From assembly GCF_026151205.1 (NCBI RefSeq), contig NC_087072.1, positions 2,809,375 to 2,873,374 of the forward strand: a DNA stretch of 64,000 bases. Direction: 5' to 3'. Origin of the DNA: Bolinopsis microptera. Lineage: Eukaryota; Ctenophora; Tentaculata; Lobata; Bolinopsidae. Shown here piece after piece: positions 51,933-61,159 of this stretch (position 1 is the stretch's first letter; the number at the start of each line of letters is the position of its first letter). Position numbers and translations under genes: made by a program. The notes beneath the pieces were generated by a model. The model had not been told where the DNA came from. It worked only from the letters and a program-made list of their open reading frames with translations, and searched no databases.

Positions 51933-52988
51933 ATGTTAACACGGAGTAAAAGATCCTCAACAGCTGCTGATAAAGAAAAGAGTAACAAAAATGTAATTCC
52001 AATCAAAAAGGAAATAAAAACTGAACAGGAGGAGGTGACTGGAGTATCACATGGTTTCATTTGTCCACAATGTCAAGCTCACTTCCTGTATGATGATTTC
52101 TTTGTGCAACACATCAGAGAACATCATGGTGAAACAATCAATGATATGTCTACAAGAAATGTCTTGTTCAATTCATTACCATCATCAGTCAGGTTGGGCA
52201 AAGAAAATACTTCTTCTGTTGGGAAAGCTTTTAAATGTGACGATTGTTCTTATACCTGTAATGAGAATAGTGATATTGTGAACCATTTATGTATTCACAC
52301 GGGAGAAAAACCCTACAAGTGTACGGAATGTTCATTTGCTTGCTCTTTTAAATCAAAGCTTATTAACCACCAACGTACTCACACGGGAGAGAAACCCTAC
52401 AAGTGTAGTCAATGTTCATATTCTTTTGCTCAGAAAGGTAATCTCAAGAAACATATGAGGACCCACACAGGAGAGAAACCCTACAAGTGTAAGGATTGTT
52501 CATATTCTTGTGCTCAGAAAGGTAATCTCACATTACATATGAGGACTCACACAGGAGAGAAACACTACAAGTGTAAGGATTGTTCATATTCTTGTGCTCA
52601 GAAAAGTAATCTCACATTACATATGAGGACCCACACAGGAGAGAAACCCTACAAGTGTAAGGAATGTTCATATTCTTGTGCTCAGAAAGGTAATCTCACA
52701 TTACATACGAGGACTCACACAGGAGAGAAACCCTACAAATGTAAGGAATGTTCATATGTTAGTGCTCAGAAAGGTGATCTCACACTACATATGATGACTC
52801 ACACAGGAGAGAAACCCTACAAGTGTAAGGAATGTTCATATTGTAGTGCTCGGAAAGTTGATCTCAAGAAACATATGAGGACTCACACAGGAGAGAAACC
52901 CTACAAGTGTAAGAAATGTGCATATACTTGCTCTGTTAAATCAAATCTTATTAAACACCAAAGAACTCACAAGAGAGAGAAACTATAA
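51933..52988 (+). CDS. C2H2 zinc-finger protein, cluster copy 2 (about 10 fingers)
   Basis: 351 residues, the longest array in the cluster. It has the same basic and KKEIKTEQEE N-terminus, a first finger FICPQCQAHFLYDDFFVQH, a second finger FKCDDCSYTCNENSD with all four ligands intact, then eight fingers with TGEKPYKC (two TGEKHYKC-type) linkers. The fingers YKCKDCSYSCAQKGNLTLH and its neighbours are near-identical, pointing to recent internal duplication. The residues that contact DNA (between the second Cys and first His) vary less than the linkers would allow, so specificity may be repetitive. It ends in SVKSNLIKHQRTHKREKL. Confidence 0.9.
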   Translation: MLTRSKRSSTAADKEKSNKNVIPIKKEIKTEQEEVTGVSHGFICPQCQAHFLYDDFFVQHIREHHGETINDMSTRNVLFNSLPSSVRLGKENTSSVGKAFKCDDCSYTCNENSDIVNHLCIHTGEKPYKCTECSFACSFKSKLINHQRTHTGEKPYKCSQCSYSFAQKGNLKKHMRTHTGEKPYKCKDCSYSCAQKGNLTLHMRTHTGEKHYKCKDCSYSCAQKSNLTLHMRTHTGEKPYKCKECSYSCAQKGNLTLHTRTHTGEKPYKCKECSYVSAQKGDLTLHMMTHTGEKPYKCKECSYCSARKVDLKKHMRTHTGEKPYKCKKCAYTCSVKSNLIKHQRTHKREKL

Positions 52989-53503
52989 AATTGCCAGGAA
53001 TGTTCTATACAACTGTTATACTTGTTCTGATCAGTCACACTTTATTAGACACCAGTGTATTCACTGGTAAAGAATGTCAGTTTATCTAGAAATAATCTCC
53101 ACAAATGTTTAGAGCTATGTTTGAAATGAATTTTTCTGATTTAAATAAAAGAATTTTGCAGTATGTTGACCAAATAAATGTGAAATTAAACTTAATCTTT
53201 GATATATATCTAACCATTAATTGAATCCCACTGATTTTGTCTTGTCTTAGTAGTAGAAATTAGTAAATTTAATGTTTTTTCACAATCTATATATTATTTG
53301 TTATTTTTATAATACGACTCTGAAATGAAATTTATTAACTGCATTATAGCTGCATGGAACTGATAGAATAAAGATGTCTGAAGGCGGTGTAAATATTATA
53401 ATTTGATAATATTCCATTTATTTATACCCAGTGGTAATTAAAGATTTAGTTATTTGAATTTGGAAAGTTTATATATTTTAATTTATTAATGAGTGTTTGT
53501 TGC
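52989..53503. other. Spacer between zinc-finger copies 2 and 3
   Basis: Again begins AATTGCCAGGAATGTTCTAT with a relic finger (CYTCSDQSHFIRHQCIHW in pieces), then AT-rich sequence like that upstream of copies 3 and 4. Confidence 0.7.
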
Positions 53504-53505
53504 AG
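53491..53505 (+). promoter_or_regulatory. 3' splice acceptor of zinc-finger gene 3
   Basis: GTGTTTGTTGCAG with AG at 53504-53505, 11 bases before ATG 53517. Because the open frame reads through it, an ORF start at 53493 is possible but would include intron sequence. Confidence 0.65.
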
Positions 53506-53516
53506 GAAAGTTTATA

Positions 53517-54329
53517 ATGTTAACTGGGAGTAAAAGATCCTCAACAGCTGCTGATAAAGTAAAGAGTAACATAACTGTAATTCCCATCAAAAAGGAAATA
53601 AAAACTGAACAGGAGGAGGTGACTGGAGTATCACACGGTTTCATTTGTCCACAATGTCAAGCTCACTTCCTGTATGATGAGTTCTTTGTGGAACACATCA
53701 GGGAACATCATGGTGAAACAATCAATGATATGTCTACTAGAAATGTCTTGTTCAATTCATTACCATCATCACATTCATCAGTCAGGTTGGGCAAGGAAAA
53801 TACTTCTTCTTTTGGGAAAGCTTTTAAATGTGACGATTGTTCTTATACCTGTAATGAGAATAGTGATCTTGTGAAACATTTATGTATTCACACGGGAGAA
53901 AAACCCTACAAGTGTACGGAATGTTCATTTGCTTGCTCTTTTAAATCAAAGCTTATTAACCACCAACGTACTCACACGGGAGAGAAACCCTACAAGTGTA
54001 GTCAATGTTCATATTCTAGTGCTCAGAAAGGTCATCTCACATTACATATGAGGACTCACACAGGAGAGAAACCCTACAAATGTAAGGAATGTTCATATGT
54101 TAGTGCTCAGAAAGGTGATCTCACATTACATATGAGGACTCACACAGGAGAGAAACCCTACAAGTGTAAGGAATGTTCATATTGTAGTGCTCGGAAAGTT
54201 GATCTCAAGAAACATATGAGGACTCACACAGGAGAGAAACCCTACAAGTGTAAGGAATGTGCATATACTTGCTCTGTTAAATCAAATCTTATTAAACACC
54301 AAAGAACTCACACGAGAGAGAAACTATAA
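53517..54329 (+). CDS. C2H2 zinc-finger protein, cluster copy 3 (about 7 fingers)
   Basis: 270 residues from the ATG equivalent to that of copies 1 and 2; an in-frame upstream ATG at 53493 lies before the splice acceptor and is less likely. The N-terminus starts MLTGSKRSSTAADK with the IKTE motif. The linker has an extra Ser-His repeat (SSHSSVRLGKE) relative to copy 2. Fingers: the FICPQC finger, FKCDDCSYTCNENSDLVKH, then five with TGEKPYKC linkers, ending in [18 protein letters not shown]. It has the beginning and end of copy 2 with three central fingers fewer, as expected from unequal exchange within the array. Confidence 0.9.
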   Translation: MLTGSKRSSTAADKVKSNITVIPIKKEIKTEQEEVTGVSHGFICPQCQAHFLYDEFFVEHIREHHGETINDMSTRNVLFNSLPSSHSSVRLGKENTSSFGKAFKCDDCSYTCNENSDLVKHLCIHTGEKPYKCTECSFACSFKSKLINHQRTHTGEKPYKCSQCSYSSAQKGHLTLHMRTHTGEKPYKCKECSYVSAQKGDLTLHMRTHTGEKPYKCKECSYCSARKVDLKKHMRTHTGEKPYKCKECAYTCSVKSNLIKHQRTHTREKL

Positions 54330-54914
54330 AATTGCCAGGAATGTTCTATACAACTGTTATACTTGTTCTGATCAGTCACACTTTATTAGACACCAGTGTA
54401 TTCACTGGCAAAGAATGTCAGTTTACACTTTACTTGGACCACTTTTATTTTATTAGTTTACCTATGAGGTATGATCAATGATTGCATTTATTATCTAGAC
54501 ATAATCTCCACAAATGTTTAGAGCTATGTTTGAAATGAATTTTTCTGATTTAAATAAAAGAATTTTGCAGTATGTTGACCAAATAAATGTGAAATTAAAC
54601 TTAATCTTTGATATATATCTAACCATTAATTGAATCCCACTGATTTTGTCTTGTCTTAGTAGTAGAAATTAGTTTAAATTTAATGTTTTTTCACAATCTA
54701 TATATTATTTGTTATTTTTATAATACGACTCTGAAATGAAATTTATTAACTGCATTATAGCTGCATGGAACTGATAGAATAAAGATGTCTGAAGGCGGTG
54801 TAAATATTATAATTTGATAATATTCCATTTATTTATACCCAGTGGTAATTAAAGATTTAGTTATTTGAATTTGGAAAGTTTATATATTTTAATTTATTAA
54901 TGAGTGTTTGTTGC
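54330..54914. other. Spacer between zinc-finger copies 3 and 4
   Basis: Carries the relic finger after the stop (in the ORF 54259-54456 reading YNCYTCSDQSHFIRHQ) and the conserved AT-rich upstream block. Almost identical to 52989-53503 apart from an extra piece near 54430-54500. Confidence 0.7.
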
Positions 54915-54916
54915 AG
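54902..54916 (+). promoter_or_regulatory. 3' splice acceptor of zinc-finger gene 4
   Basis: Same GTGTTTGTTGCAG context, AG at 54915-54916, before ATG 54928. Confidence 0.65.
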
Positions 54917-54927
54917 GAAAGTTTATA

Positions 54928-55068
54928 ATGTTAACTGGGAGTAAAAGGTTCTCAACTGCTGCTGATAAAGTTAACAGTAACATAACTGTAATTCCCATAA
55001 AAAAGGAAATAAAAACTGAACAGGAGGAGGTGACTGGAGTATCACACGGTTTCATTTGTCCACAATGT
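54928..55068 (+). pseudogene. C2H2 zinc-finger copy 4, 5' part (split by gypsy-like element)
   Basis: Encodes the N-terminus (MLTGSKRFSTAADK, KKEIKTEQEE) and the first finger up to FICPQC, then runs into the LTR at 55069. The frame continues into LTR sequence to 55191, which is not native. The rest of the gene is at 63297-64000, 8.2 kb downstream. Confidence 0.88.
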
Positions 55069-55933
55069 TGTTGTAAACGAGGTATTATACTAAAAGTTGG
55101 TCTACGTGGCGAGAAAGTGGGCGTTCCTAACTTATGTCAATCTACACTCACTAGTATCAAACGATCGGGAAGTATGTCCCAATATCAATAACAGAAAAGG
55201 AGAGAAGTGTGTCTCAACAATTTAGTTGTATCAGAAGTGTGTCCGATACAACAGTAAGGAGTGTGCCTTACTAAACTTCAACAATAAATACGTAACAGTA
55301 AAGGAGAGAAGTGTGTCTCTACAATTTGGTTGTATCAGAAGCGTGTCTGATACAACAGTAAGGAGTGTGCCTTACTAAACTTCAACAACAAATACGTAAC
55401 AATAAAGGAGAGAAGTGTGTCTCTACAATTTGGTTGTATCAGAAGTGTGTCCGATACAACAGTAAGGAGTGTGCCTTACTAAACTTCAACAATAAATTTT
55501 AAAGGTGAGAAGTGTGTCTCACTAAAAATGTCTAAATAGAATAGAAAAAAGTCTTTGGATAATTCGGTAAATAAACGTATTGTACTTTGTAATAATCTTA
55601 AAAACTCTCCAAAAGGGGGACGTGACACAGACACCCGCACTGAACAAGTAGGCCCTTAAAAAGGCTGTACTCACGCGTGAATATAAGTCACGCATGAGTA
55701 CAACTTCCGCGTGCTCGTACTTACACGTAAAAATAAAATTTAAAGATAAGAAATGTAAATGAATGTAACCTAGCACTAAAAGGATTCTAAAAGATGCTGC
55801 AATATAAAACCTACGAAATTACTTTACCCTAGTGGACTATAAGAACTAACTATTAAACTATAATATAAACTGTACTAAAAACCTAACTTAACCCTTGATC
55901 CTGCTAAATTGACCCTAATCCTACTTAACTACA
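55069..55933 (-). repeat. 3' LTR of the gypsy-like element
   Basis: Plus strand begins TGTTGTAAACGAGG and ends CTTAACTACA. Besides the stem-loop array it holds a 15-bp inverted repeat with one mismatch (TGTACTCACGCGTGA and TCACGCATGAGTACA, 55666-55702). Confidence 0.93.
55167..55522 (-). repeat. Array of 11 stem-loops with a common loop, in the 3' LTR
   Basis: Stems on the plus strand: GGGA/TCCC at 55167; then three repeats (104-bp period) of GAGA/TCTC (55202), GTTGTATCAGA/TCCGATACAAC (55225) and AGTAAGG/CCTTACT (55253); then GTGAGA/TCTCAC (55505). Each encloses AGTGTG (once AGTATG, once AGCGTG). In the middle repeat the stem position that is A-C elsewhere reads as an A-T pair, which improves pairing. 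Confidence 0.88.
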
Positions 55934-56544
55934 TATCACCCCAACAAGAAAACGTGATGCTGTGTCGTCTCTAGGAGACAACACAACATCAGAAATTAAA
56001 ATTTTACAAAAAATATTTTCCCAAAAATTCAACATTTTTTTCAAATGTTTGCGACTAAAACAGATTCATCGCCCAAATATTACAATCAAAACCGCGTTTG
56101 AAAACGGTACACTTAGTACGTTTTAAAAGAGCTGAACTTCAAATCATATACATTCACATACAATAGTCCTTCTCAGAGGCAGGATAAAAATGATCATCTA
56201 ATACAATTAGATATAAACTGTCTTCTTTATATTTACTCAAAATCAACAAAAATAGTTCATCGTCATCATTTCGTATCCATCTTTTCTTTATCATCATAAA
56301 TCTTTCTCCATCTTTTACTCCGTCGTTGAAGAAACATCATTTTCTTTCCCATCTTGAAACGCCAGGTACTTCTGTGAACTGGTTTACACAGACAAATACT
56401 ACTGACAAACATTCTGACTCATACTGATGTAGTCTAGCAGTGTGGCTAGAACTATACCAACTATAATCGATCGGTCAACTGTGCTCGGTTGGGCCTGGGT
56501 AGCACTCCAATCCCAGTCTTGAAACCGTGCCCGAATATCTGGCA
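55934..56544 (-). other. Non-coding region between integrase and 3' LTR of the gypsy-like element
   Basis: No ORF of size and no envelope-like sequence. Next to the LTR the minus strand reads TTGGGGTGATA, a weak candidate polypurine tract. Confidence 0.6.
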
Positions 56545-58398
56545 TTACTGAAATATTCCAGCCAGATTGGTAATCACCCGTCTAATCGTAGATGATTGGT
56601 TATCACTGTAATAGTCCGGAGGTCGCAAACTTTCTCTGTTCCTCAACCCATATCGTGGTTCTGGTTCCGGTATCTCTTGATGGCTCTGTTCTTCAGCATC
56701 CAGCTGAACTGTGCCTTCATCACTAGTTTCGAAAGACACAAAGGCACCCGTTGAGTTTCTACTCTCCTGTTCTTCTAAAGATCCACTTCGTCGATCAGTT
56801 TCTTCTTCATTCAATTCCGTTGGAGGAGTGGTCCTTATCGATATTGGCGAAGCTGGTAATCTTTCAATCTCTCGTGTAGTTGTCCGAGCAGGTGGTGGTT
56901 GAACTGGGGTACTACTCATATCAGGAGCAGCTATCACAGGATCAAGTGTCTTGTCGGGATGTAAAGACTGTCTTTTTCTACGCTGAGGATGATGTATTGT
57001 AGCAAACTGTTCGTCTTCGTCACTGTCATCGTTGTTCAGTTCACCTGTATGGGTGTCTGAAGAAGCAGTCTGTGCACCAGAGTGGGTGACAGGGAGAGCA
57101 GTCTGTGCGCCAGAGTGGGTGACAGCTAAAGGATATTTGGTCTTATTGTGCTTATTCCTCGCAAAATGTTTCATTTTACTGATATTTGTCACTTTATCCG
57201 TATCAGGTGTTATCTGCACAACATAAAGATGGTCATTTATCACTTTCTTTACCAATAGCGGACCTCTCCATCTTATTGAGTACTTGTGTTGAGGACAGTT
57301 TATCAGGACATAACACAGATCACCTGCTTTAAAGTATGGTCCCAGGATATTTCTGTCATGCTGATGTTTAGAGTACAGAAAGTCCGTGTCCGCATTTTCC
57401 CGAACTTTTCTAAGTGTTCTCTTCATCAAGGTATACATCTCGTAAGCTCCTTTACTTTTCTTTGATGGGATCTCCGTCTTTAAGTCATTATCCACAAGTA
57501 AAGTTATCGGGGTGTTTGTTTCCCTTCCAAAGACTAATCTGTTGCTTGAGTATCCAGTGTGTCTGTTTTTCAGTGAGTTAAGCGCCATGACACAGTAGCC
57601 CAAATAAATGTCCCAGCATCTTTCTTTTCCCTCTGGAATAGCAGCTCTCAACGCCTGGTTTATCCTTTTATTTGATCTCTCTGCTTTTCCGGTGCTCCGT
57701 GCTTTGTAACTTGTGCCGTGAGTTACCTTACATTCAAAGTACTGCCATATTGCTTTGAAATAATCAGCCGAGTAGCCTGGATGATTATCGACGATGATCT
57801 CTTTTGGTATTCCATGAATCAACGTCCAACGTCGAACAATTTGTTCAATGTTTTCTTTTGCAGTCTGTGTCTTTACAGGAATTGCCACAACATAGTTGCT
57901 CCACGCATCAGTTATAGTCAGGATATACCGATATCCTCGTGGAGTTCTTCCCTCAGACTCTGGCACTATGTGGTCCACAATGATGCAATCGTTGAAGGAG
58001 TGGAATAACATGTGTCGTAGAGGGGCTTTCAGGTACCTCTGTGGTTGCTTTATGGCTCCGCACTTCTCGCAAGCTGCAATGTATTCTTTGAAATCCTCAA
58101 CCATCTTGGGCCAATAGAAGTTTCGGCGACAGAGGTCAACCGATATTTCTGCTCCAGGGTGGCAACTTGTAAGGGTCGAGTGATGTAGCTTCATAATCCC
58201 TTCGACGAGAATCTCCGGTACAACGATCAGGTCCCGTTTCTGATCTGGATGTCTCACATTCACCCATGCTCTCATAAGTAAACCATCATCAGAGATCTTC
58301 AGCAGATTAAATTGTTTCCACAATGAAACTAACATAGCTGGAGTCCTATTAGTATGGATCTTGGGCTTTTCTCCAGCAATTATCCAGTCTTTGACCAC
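56545..58398 (-). CDS. Gypsy-like integrase and C-terminal tail of Pol
   Basis: 617 residues. Integrase would join element DNA to the chromosome. The HHCC zinc domain is visible (LHHSTLTSCHPG to ACEKC, about residues 72-110). In the catalytic core, Asp is in IIVDHIVPE, the second Asp in IIVDNHPGYSADYF and Glu in GKAERSNKRINQAL. A GPY/F-like module (RWRGPLLVKKV) follows near residue 375. The tail is acidic and Thr/Ser-rich, with an 11-residue tandem repeat (VTHSGAQTALP). The first Met follows a frameshift near 58490, so the native frame comes from 58380-58946. Confidence 0.9.
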   Translation of the reverse strand: MVKDWIIAGEKPKIHTNRTPAMLVSLWKQFNLLKISDDGLLMRAWVNVRHPDQKRDLIVVPEILVEGIMKLHHSTLTSCHPGAEISVDLCRRNFYWPKMVEDFKEYIAACEKCGAIKQPQRYLKAPLRHMLFHSFNDCIIVDHIVPESEGRTPRGYRYILTITDAWSNYVVAIPVKTQTAKENIEQIVRRWTLIHGIPKEIIVDNHPGYSADYFKAIWQYFECKVTHGTSYKARSTGKAERSNKRINQALRAAIPEGKERCWDIYLGYCVMALNSLKNRHTGYSSNRLVFGRETNTPITLLVDNDLKTEIPSKKSKGAYEMYTLMKRTLRKVRENADTDFLYSKHQHDRNILGPYFKAGDLCYVLINCPQHKYSIRWRGPLLVKKVINDHLYVVQITPDTDKVTNISKMKHFARNKHNKTKYPLAVTHSGAQTALPVTHSGAQTASSDTHTGELNNDDSDEDEQFATIHHPQRRKRQSLHPDKTLDPVIAAPDMSSTPVQPPPARTTTREIERLPASPISIRTTPPTELNEEETDRRSGSLEEQESRNSTGAFVSFETSDEGTVQLDAEEQSHQEIPEPEPRYGLRNRESLRPPDYYSDNQSSTIRRVITNLAGIFQ

Positions 58399-58946
58399 TT
58401 TAAGAATCTGATCTTTATCCTGTTCATCACATATCTTTTTTCTTTTAGGCTCGACATCAACATCCTCGGTAACAGCAGATACTTGAAATTCTTTAATTCC
58501 TCTTCGCTCAACCTCTTTTCATTTACTGGCATTTCTTGCAATGCACAATAGCATTCAACCTCCTCAACTTTTTGAATCTTGAAATTCACTACAGACTCGT
58601 ATTCTCCTTCAAATAGTAGCTGCAGATCACTGGGTATCTCCACCTCACTGATAGTCGTGCTATCATCACAGACGGGTGGTAAGATATTTTCCTTCTTCTT
58701 TTCGGACTGAGTTTTACTTCCGTCACAGAGTGGTGACGAAGTATTTTCTTTCACGCTGTTCGTATCTACACAGATTGGTGTAATACTCTTTACTCTAAAC
58801 ATCTCGGCTTCTTCAGTCTGTGTAGAAATCTCAACAGTTGATGGTTTCATTCCATAACGAGAAAGGAAATCTGAGACGTTCCGCACTCCTTCAATGTGAT
58901 GCATAGTGAAGTTGAAGGCTGCTAGCTCCTGTAATCGTCGTATCAT
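58380..58946 (-). CDS. Gypsy-like Pol, linker between RNase H and integrase
   Basis: 188 codons. The start (LQELAAFNFTMHHIEGVRNV and DFLSRYGMKPS) is the end of the RNase H region typical of gypsy Pol. The rest is a variable Glu/Lys/Ser-rich linker. The last 35 or so residues are out of frame because of a frameshift near 58490; the frame of 56545-58398 takes over. The native frame enters from 58992-59840 across the TGA at 58992-58994. Confidence 0.75.
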   Translation of the reverse strand: MIRRLQELAAFNFTMHHIEGVRNVSDFLSRYGMKPSTVEISTQTEEAEMFRVKSITPICVDTNSVKENTSSPLCDGSKTQSEKKKENILPPVCDDSTTISEVEIPSDLQLLFEGEYESVVNFKIQKVEEVECYCALQEMPVNEKRLSEEELKNFKYLLLPRMLMSSLKEKRYVMNRIKIRFLKWSKTG

Positions 58947-58991
58947 CGTGGGGTTAGCTTTGAATATAGTGTCCAGGTGGAGGAGACTCTT

Positions 58992-59840
58992 TCAGTCAGT
59001 GATCACTTTAAATGTCTTAGCTCCTCTAAGATAGACAGCCCAGTGTTTCAAACTTGCACATAACGACTCGAATTCAAGCTTTGTTTGACCCCATTCTCTC
59101 TTGTGTCGAGGAACTGCTTTGCTGAAGTACCCCACCGTTCTTCTCTGTCCATCAATCATCTGGGTTAAAGTTGCAGCCAGACCATGTATTGAAGCATCCA
59201 CTGTAACTTCGTAAGAATCATGAGGATCGTGTACTTCAGGGAAGCAGAGGGTAGGCGAGCTGCTGATTGCAATTTTCAGGTCTTCGAAACTTTTCTGGCA
59301 TTCTGATGTCCAGACAAATTTTCTTCCTTTCTGCAGCAGTGCGTATAGAGGTTCACTGAGCTCTGCATAACGTCTAACGAATTTTCTGTTGTATCCGAAG
59401 AATCCTAACACTTTTTGGGTCTCTTTCACCGTTCTTGGAGGCTCTATTTTCTTGATTGCCTCTATTCGATCATCATTTATCCGTATTCCTTCAGTACTCA
59501 GGGTAATACCGACATATCTCACCTCTGTTCGCATCAATTCCGTTTTGTTGGGGGTGAGCTTCAGATTCGCACTCATCAGCTGCTTCAACATCCTTTCCAG
59601 TCTTTCAATGTGAGAATGCACATCCTTAGAACCCAAAAGTAAATCATCTAAAAAATAAAGAAGGTGTTCGATACTAGGTGAGTGTTCTAACAATCTGTAG
59701 ACCATACGAGTAAAGATAGAACTAGAACTACAGTGACCCATAATCATTCTAGCAAAATTATATCTACGTCCCTTATAACTAAATGCAGTGATAGGTTTTG
59801 AAGCTTCATCGTATGGAATCTGATGGAAACTCGCAGCCAT
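58992..59840 (-). CDS. Gypsy-like Pol, reverse transcriptase palm/thumb and RNase H
   Basis: 282 residues: MAASFHQIPYDEASKPITAF (RT block), MGHCSSSSIFTRMV, the catalytic LYFLDDLLLG, and thumb LTPNKTELMRTEVRYVG, then the connection VLGFFGYNRKFVRRY. RNase H follows (DSYEVTVDASIHGLAATL, TKLEFESLCASLKHW), ending in VITD and TGA. The TGA stands where a sense codon is expected (the next frame codons read KSLLHL), so it is a nonsense change. A frameshift near 59905 separates it from 59879-60988. Confidence 0.88.
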   Translation of the reverse strand: MAASFHQIPYDEASKPITAFSYKGRRYNFARMIMGHCSSSSIFTRMVYRLLEHSPSIEHLLYFLDDLLLGSKDVHSHIERLERMLKQLMSANLKLTPNKTELMRTEVRYVGITLSTEGIRINDDRIEAIKKIEPPRTVKETQKVLGFFGYNRKFVRRYAELSEPLYALLQKGRKFVWTSECQKSFEDLKIAISSSPTLCFPEVHDPHDSYEVTVDASIHGLAATLTQMIDGQRRTVGYFSKAVPRHKREWGQTKLEFESLCASLKHWAVYLRGAKTFKVITD

Positions 59841-59878
59841 ATCAAACGTAGAGAATATACAGTCGCCACCTATTTTAT

Positions 59879-60988
59879 CTAGTACGTGATTGATGTTAGG
59901 AAGTCATACTTGTCCGCTAGGCACTGTTTGTTTACTCCCCGAAGATCTGCGACCACACGATATGTTCCAGGAGAAGACTTGGCTACGAGGAAAATGGGAG
60001 AATTCCAGTTAGATTCAGTTGTCAGTGGCTCAACTACTCCAGTATTTATCATATTGTCCATCAAATCATCCATCTTATGTTCAAGATTGTAAGGAACCTT
60101 TCTCTCAGGCGTCCAGCTGGGTACAGAATCTCTCTTGAGGTCAATGTGAGCGTTAAACATATTACAACAACCAAAATCATCCTTGTCGTAAGCAAAACAA
60201 GATCTATACTTCCACAACACATCCTTTAATCTCTGTGTCTCAGAGTCGCTCATCTCAACTTGGATCTTCTGCAGCTTTAAAGCATCAAACAGCTCGTTCT
60301 TAGTCCACTTACTCACCCTCTCTCCGGCAACAGAATGGAAGCCGGCAGGTGCAGGATAACTATCATTCGCCCTCACATTACTGTGAACCATTTTAACTCC
60401 TTGTACACCACCACTTTCTGTGGCTGGTCGCAGAAAACCTAACATGCTCCCCTTATAAATAGTCATGGGTTCATTACTAACATTGATACACCTAATAGGA
60501 ACCCAACGTTTATCAGTGTACACTATAGAGGGTGCCATCAGTACACCGGTAGCTAACATGGTTTTCTCGTACGGTTCTGTTATTCCTTGGTAATTTACAA
60601 ATGTTTGGGGAATTTTACCCGATATAAACTGCACTGTTCTAGGAGGGATGATAACTGTATCTTTACACCTTATTTTCTTCACATGAGGTATGTCACGTGG
60701 TTTCTCCGATAATGTACAGGATTGACCGTTCTCTTTAAATAGTTTGGAACTACCGAAATCTATACTAAGCTTGTTAGCTTCAAGAAAATCCAAACCCACT
60801 AGAAATTCAACGTCTAACATGTTGGTAACGATGAATACGTGCCGAGCTGATACAACTTCTCCAATTCTGAGGTCTAAGCTTATTTGACCTAGTACAGTTA
60901 TGGCATTATTCGAAAATGACGTCAATGCTGCTTTGGAATTCTGTACTTTATCTACCAGACCTATTCTATTGATAAATCCTGGTGACAC
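59879..60988 (-). CDS. Gypsy-like Pol, aspartic protease and start of reverse transcriptase
   Basis: 369 residues from the first Met, but the frame is open upstream to the slippery site at 61153-61159, and the protease active site (FLDSGSGVSL) lies upstream of that Met near 61005. A second protease block is VEFLVGLDFLEANKLSIDFG. Then a linker leads to RT: VPYNLEHKMDDLMDNMIN, NSPIFLVAKSSPGTYRVVAD and LRGVNKQCLADKYDF, ending in a frameshift near 59905. The expected continuation (LPNINHVLDKIGGD) is in another frame. It has no ATG of its own near the true start, as expected for a frameshift-expressed Pol. Confidence 0.85.
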   Translation of the reverse strand: MSPGFINRIGLVDKVQNSKAALTSFSNNAITVLGQISLDLRIGEVVSARHVFIVTNMLDVEFLVGLDFLEANKLSIDFGSSKLFKENGQSCTLSEKPRDIPHVKKIRCKDTVIIPPRTVQFISGKIPQTFVNYQGITEPYEKTMLATGVLMAPSIVYTDKRWVPIRCINVSNEPMTIYKGSMLGFLRPATESGGVQGVKMVHSNVRANDSYPAPAGFHSVAGERVSKWTKNELFDALKLQKIQVEMSDSETQRLKDVLWKYRSCFAYDKDDFGCCNMFNAHIDLKRDSVPSWTPERKVPYNLEHKMDDLMDNMINTGVVEPLTTESNWNSPIFLVAKSSPGTYRVVADLRGVNKQCLADKYDFLTSITY

Positions 60989-61086
60989 TAAACTTACACC
61001 ACTTCCGCTATCTAAAAATACATGAACGGGTACACCCTTACAGCTACCCTTCGCTAATAGTTCTTTCTTAGATACTATCTTATCAA

Positions 61087-61159
61087 CACGGTTATAGTTA
61101 GTACCTAATTGAGACGGCTGGGATGTACCGTGAACTCGCCAGCCGTATTCCCGTTTAAA
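61087..61159 (-). promoter_or_regulatory. Predicted -1 ribosomal frameshift signal at the gag/pol junction
   Basis: The minus strand has TTTAAAC at 61159-61153, in frame as T TTA AAC with gag (codon phase checked against the stop at 61107-61105). After a 6-nt spacer an 8-bp stem forms: ACGGCTGG (61146-61139) with CCAGCCGT (61121-61114). CACGGT in its loop (61132-61127) can pair with ACCGTG downstream (61092-61087), making a pseudoknot. The -1 frame is open from the heptamer into protease. These are the textbook elements of -1 frameshifting; function is inferred. Confidence 0.8.

Noticed and set aside
55167-55522. Stem-loops as iron-responsive elements or tRNA-like structures
   Set aside because: The loop lacks the required CAGUGN sequence with bulged C on either strand, and there is no cloverleaf. 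The hairpins are kept as an unassigned structure.
55934-56544. Envelope gene after the gypsy-like integrase
   Set aside because: No ORF of useful length, signal peptide or membrane segment in this interval.
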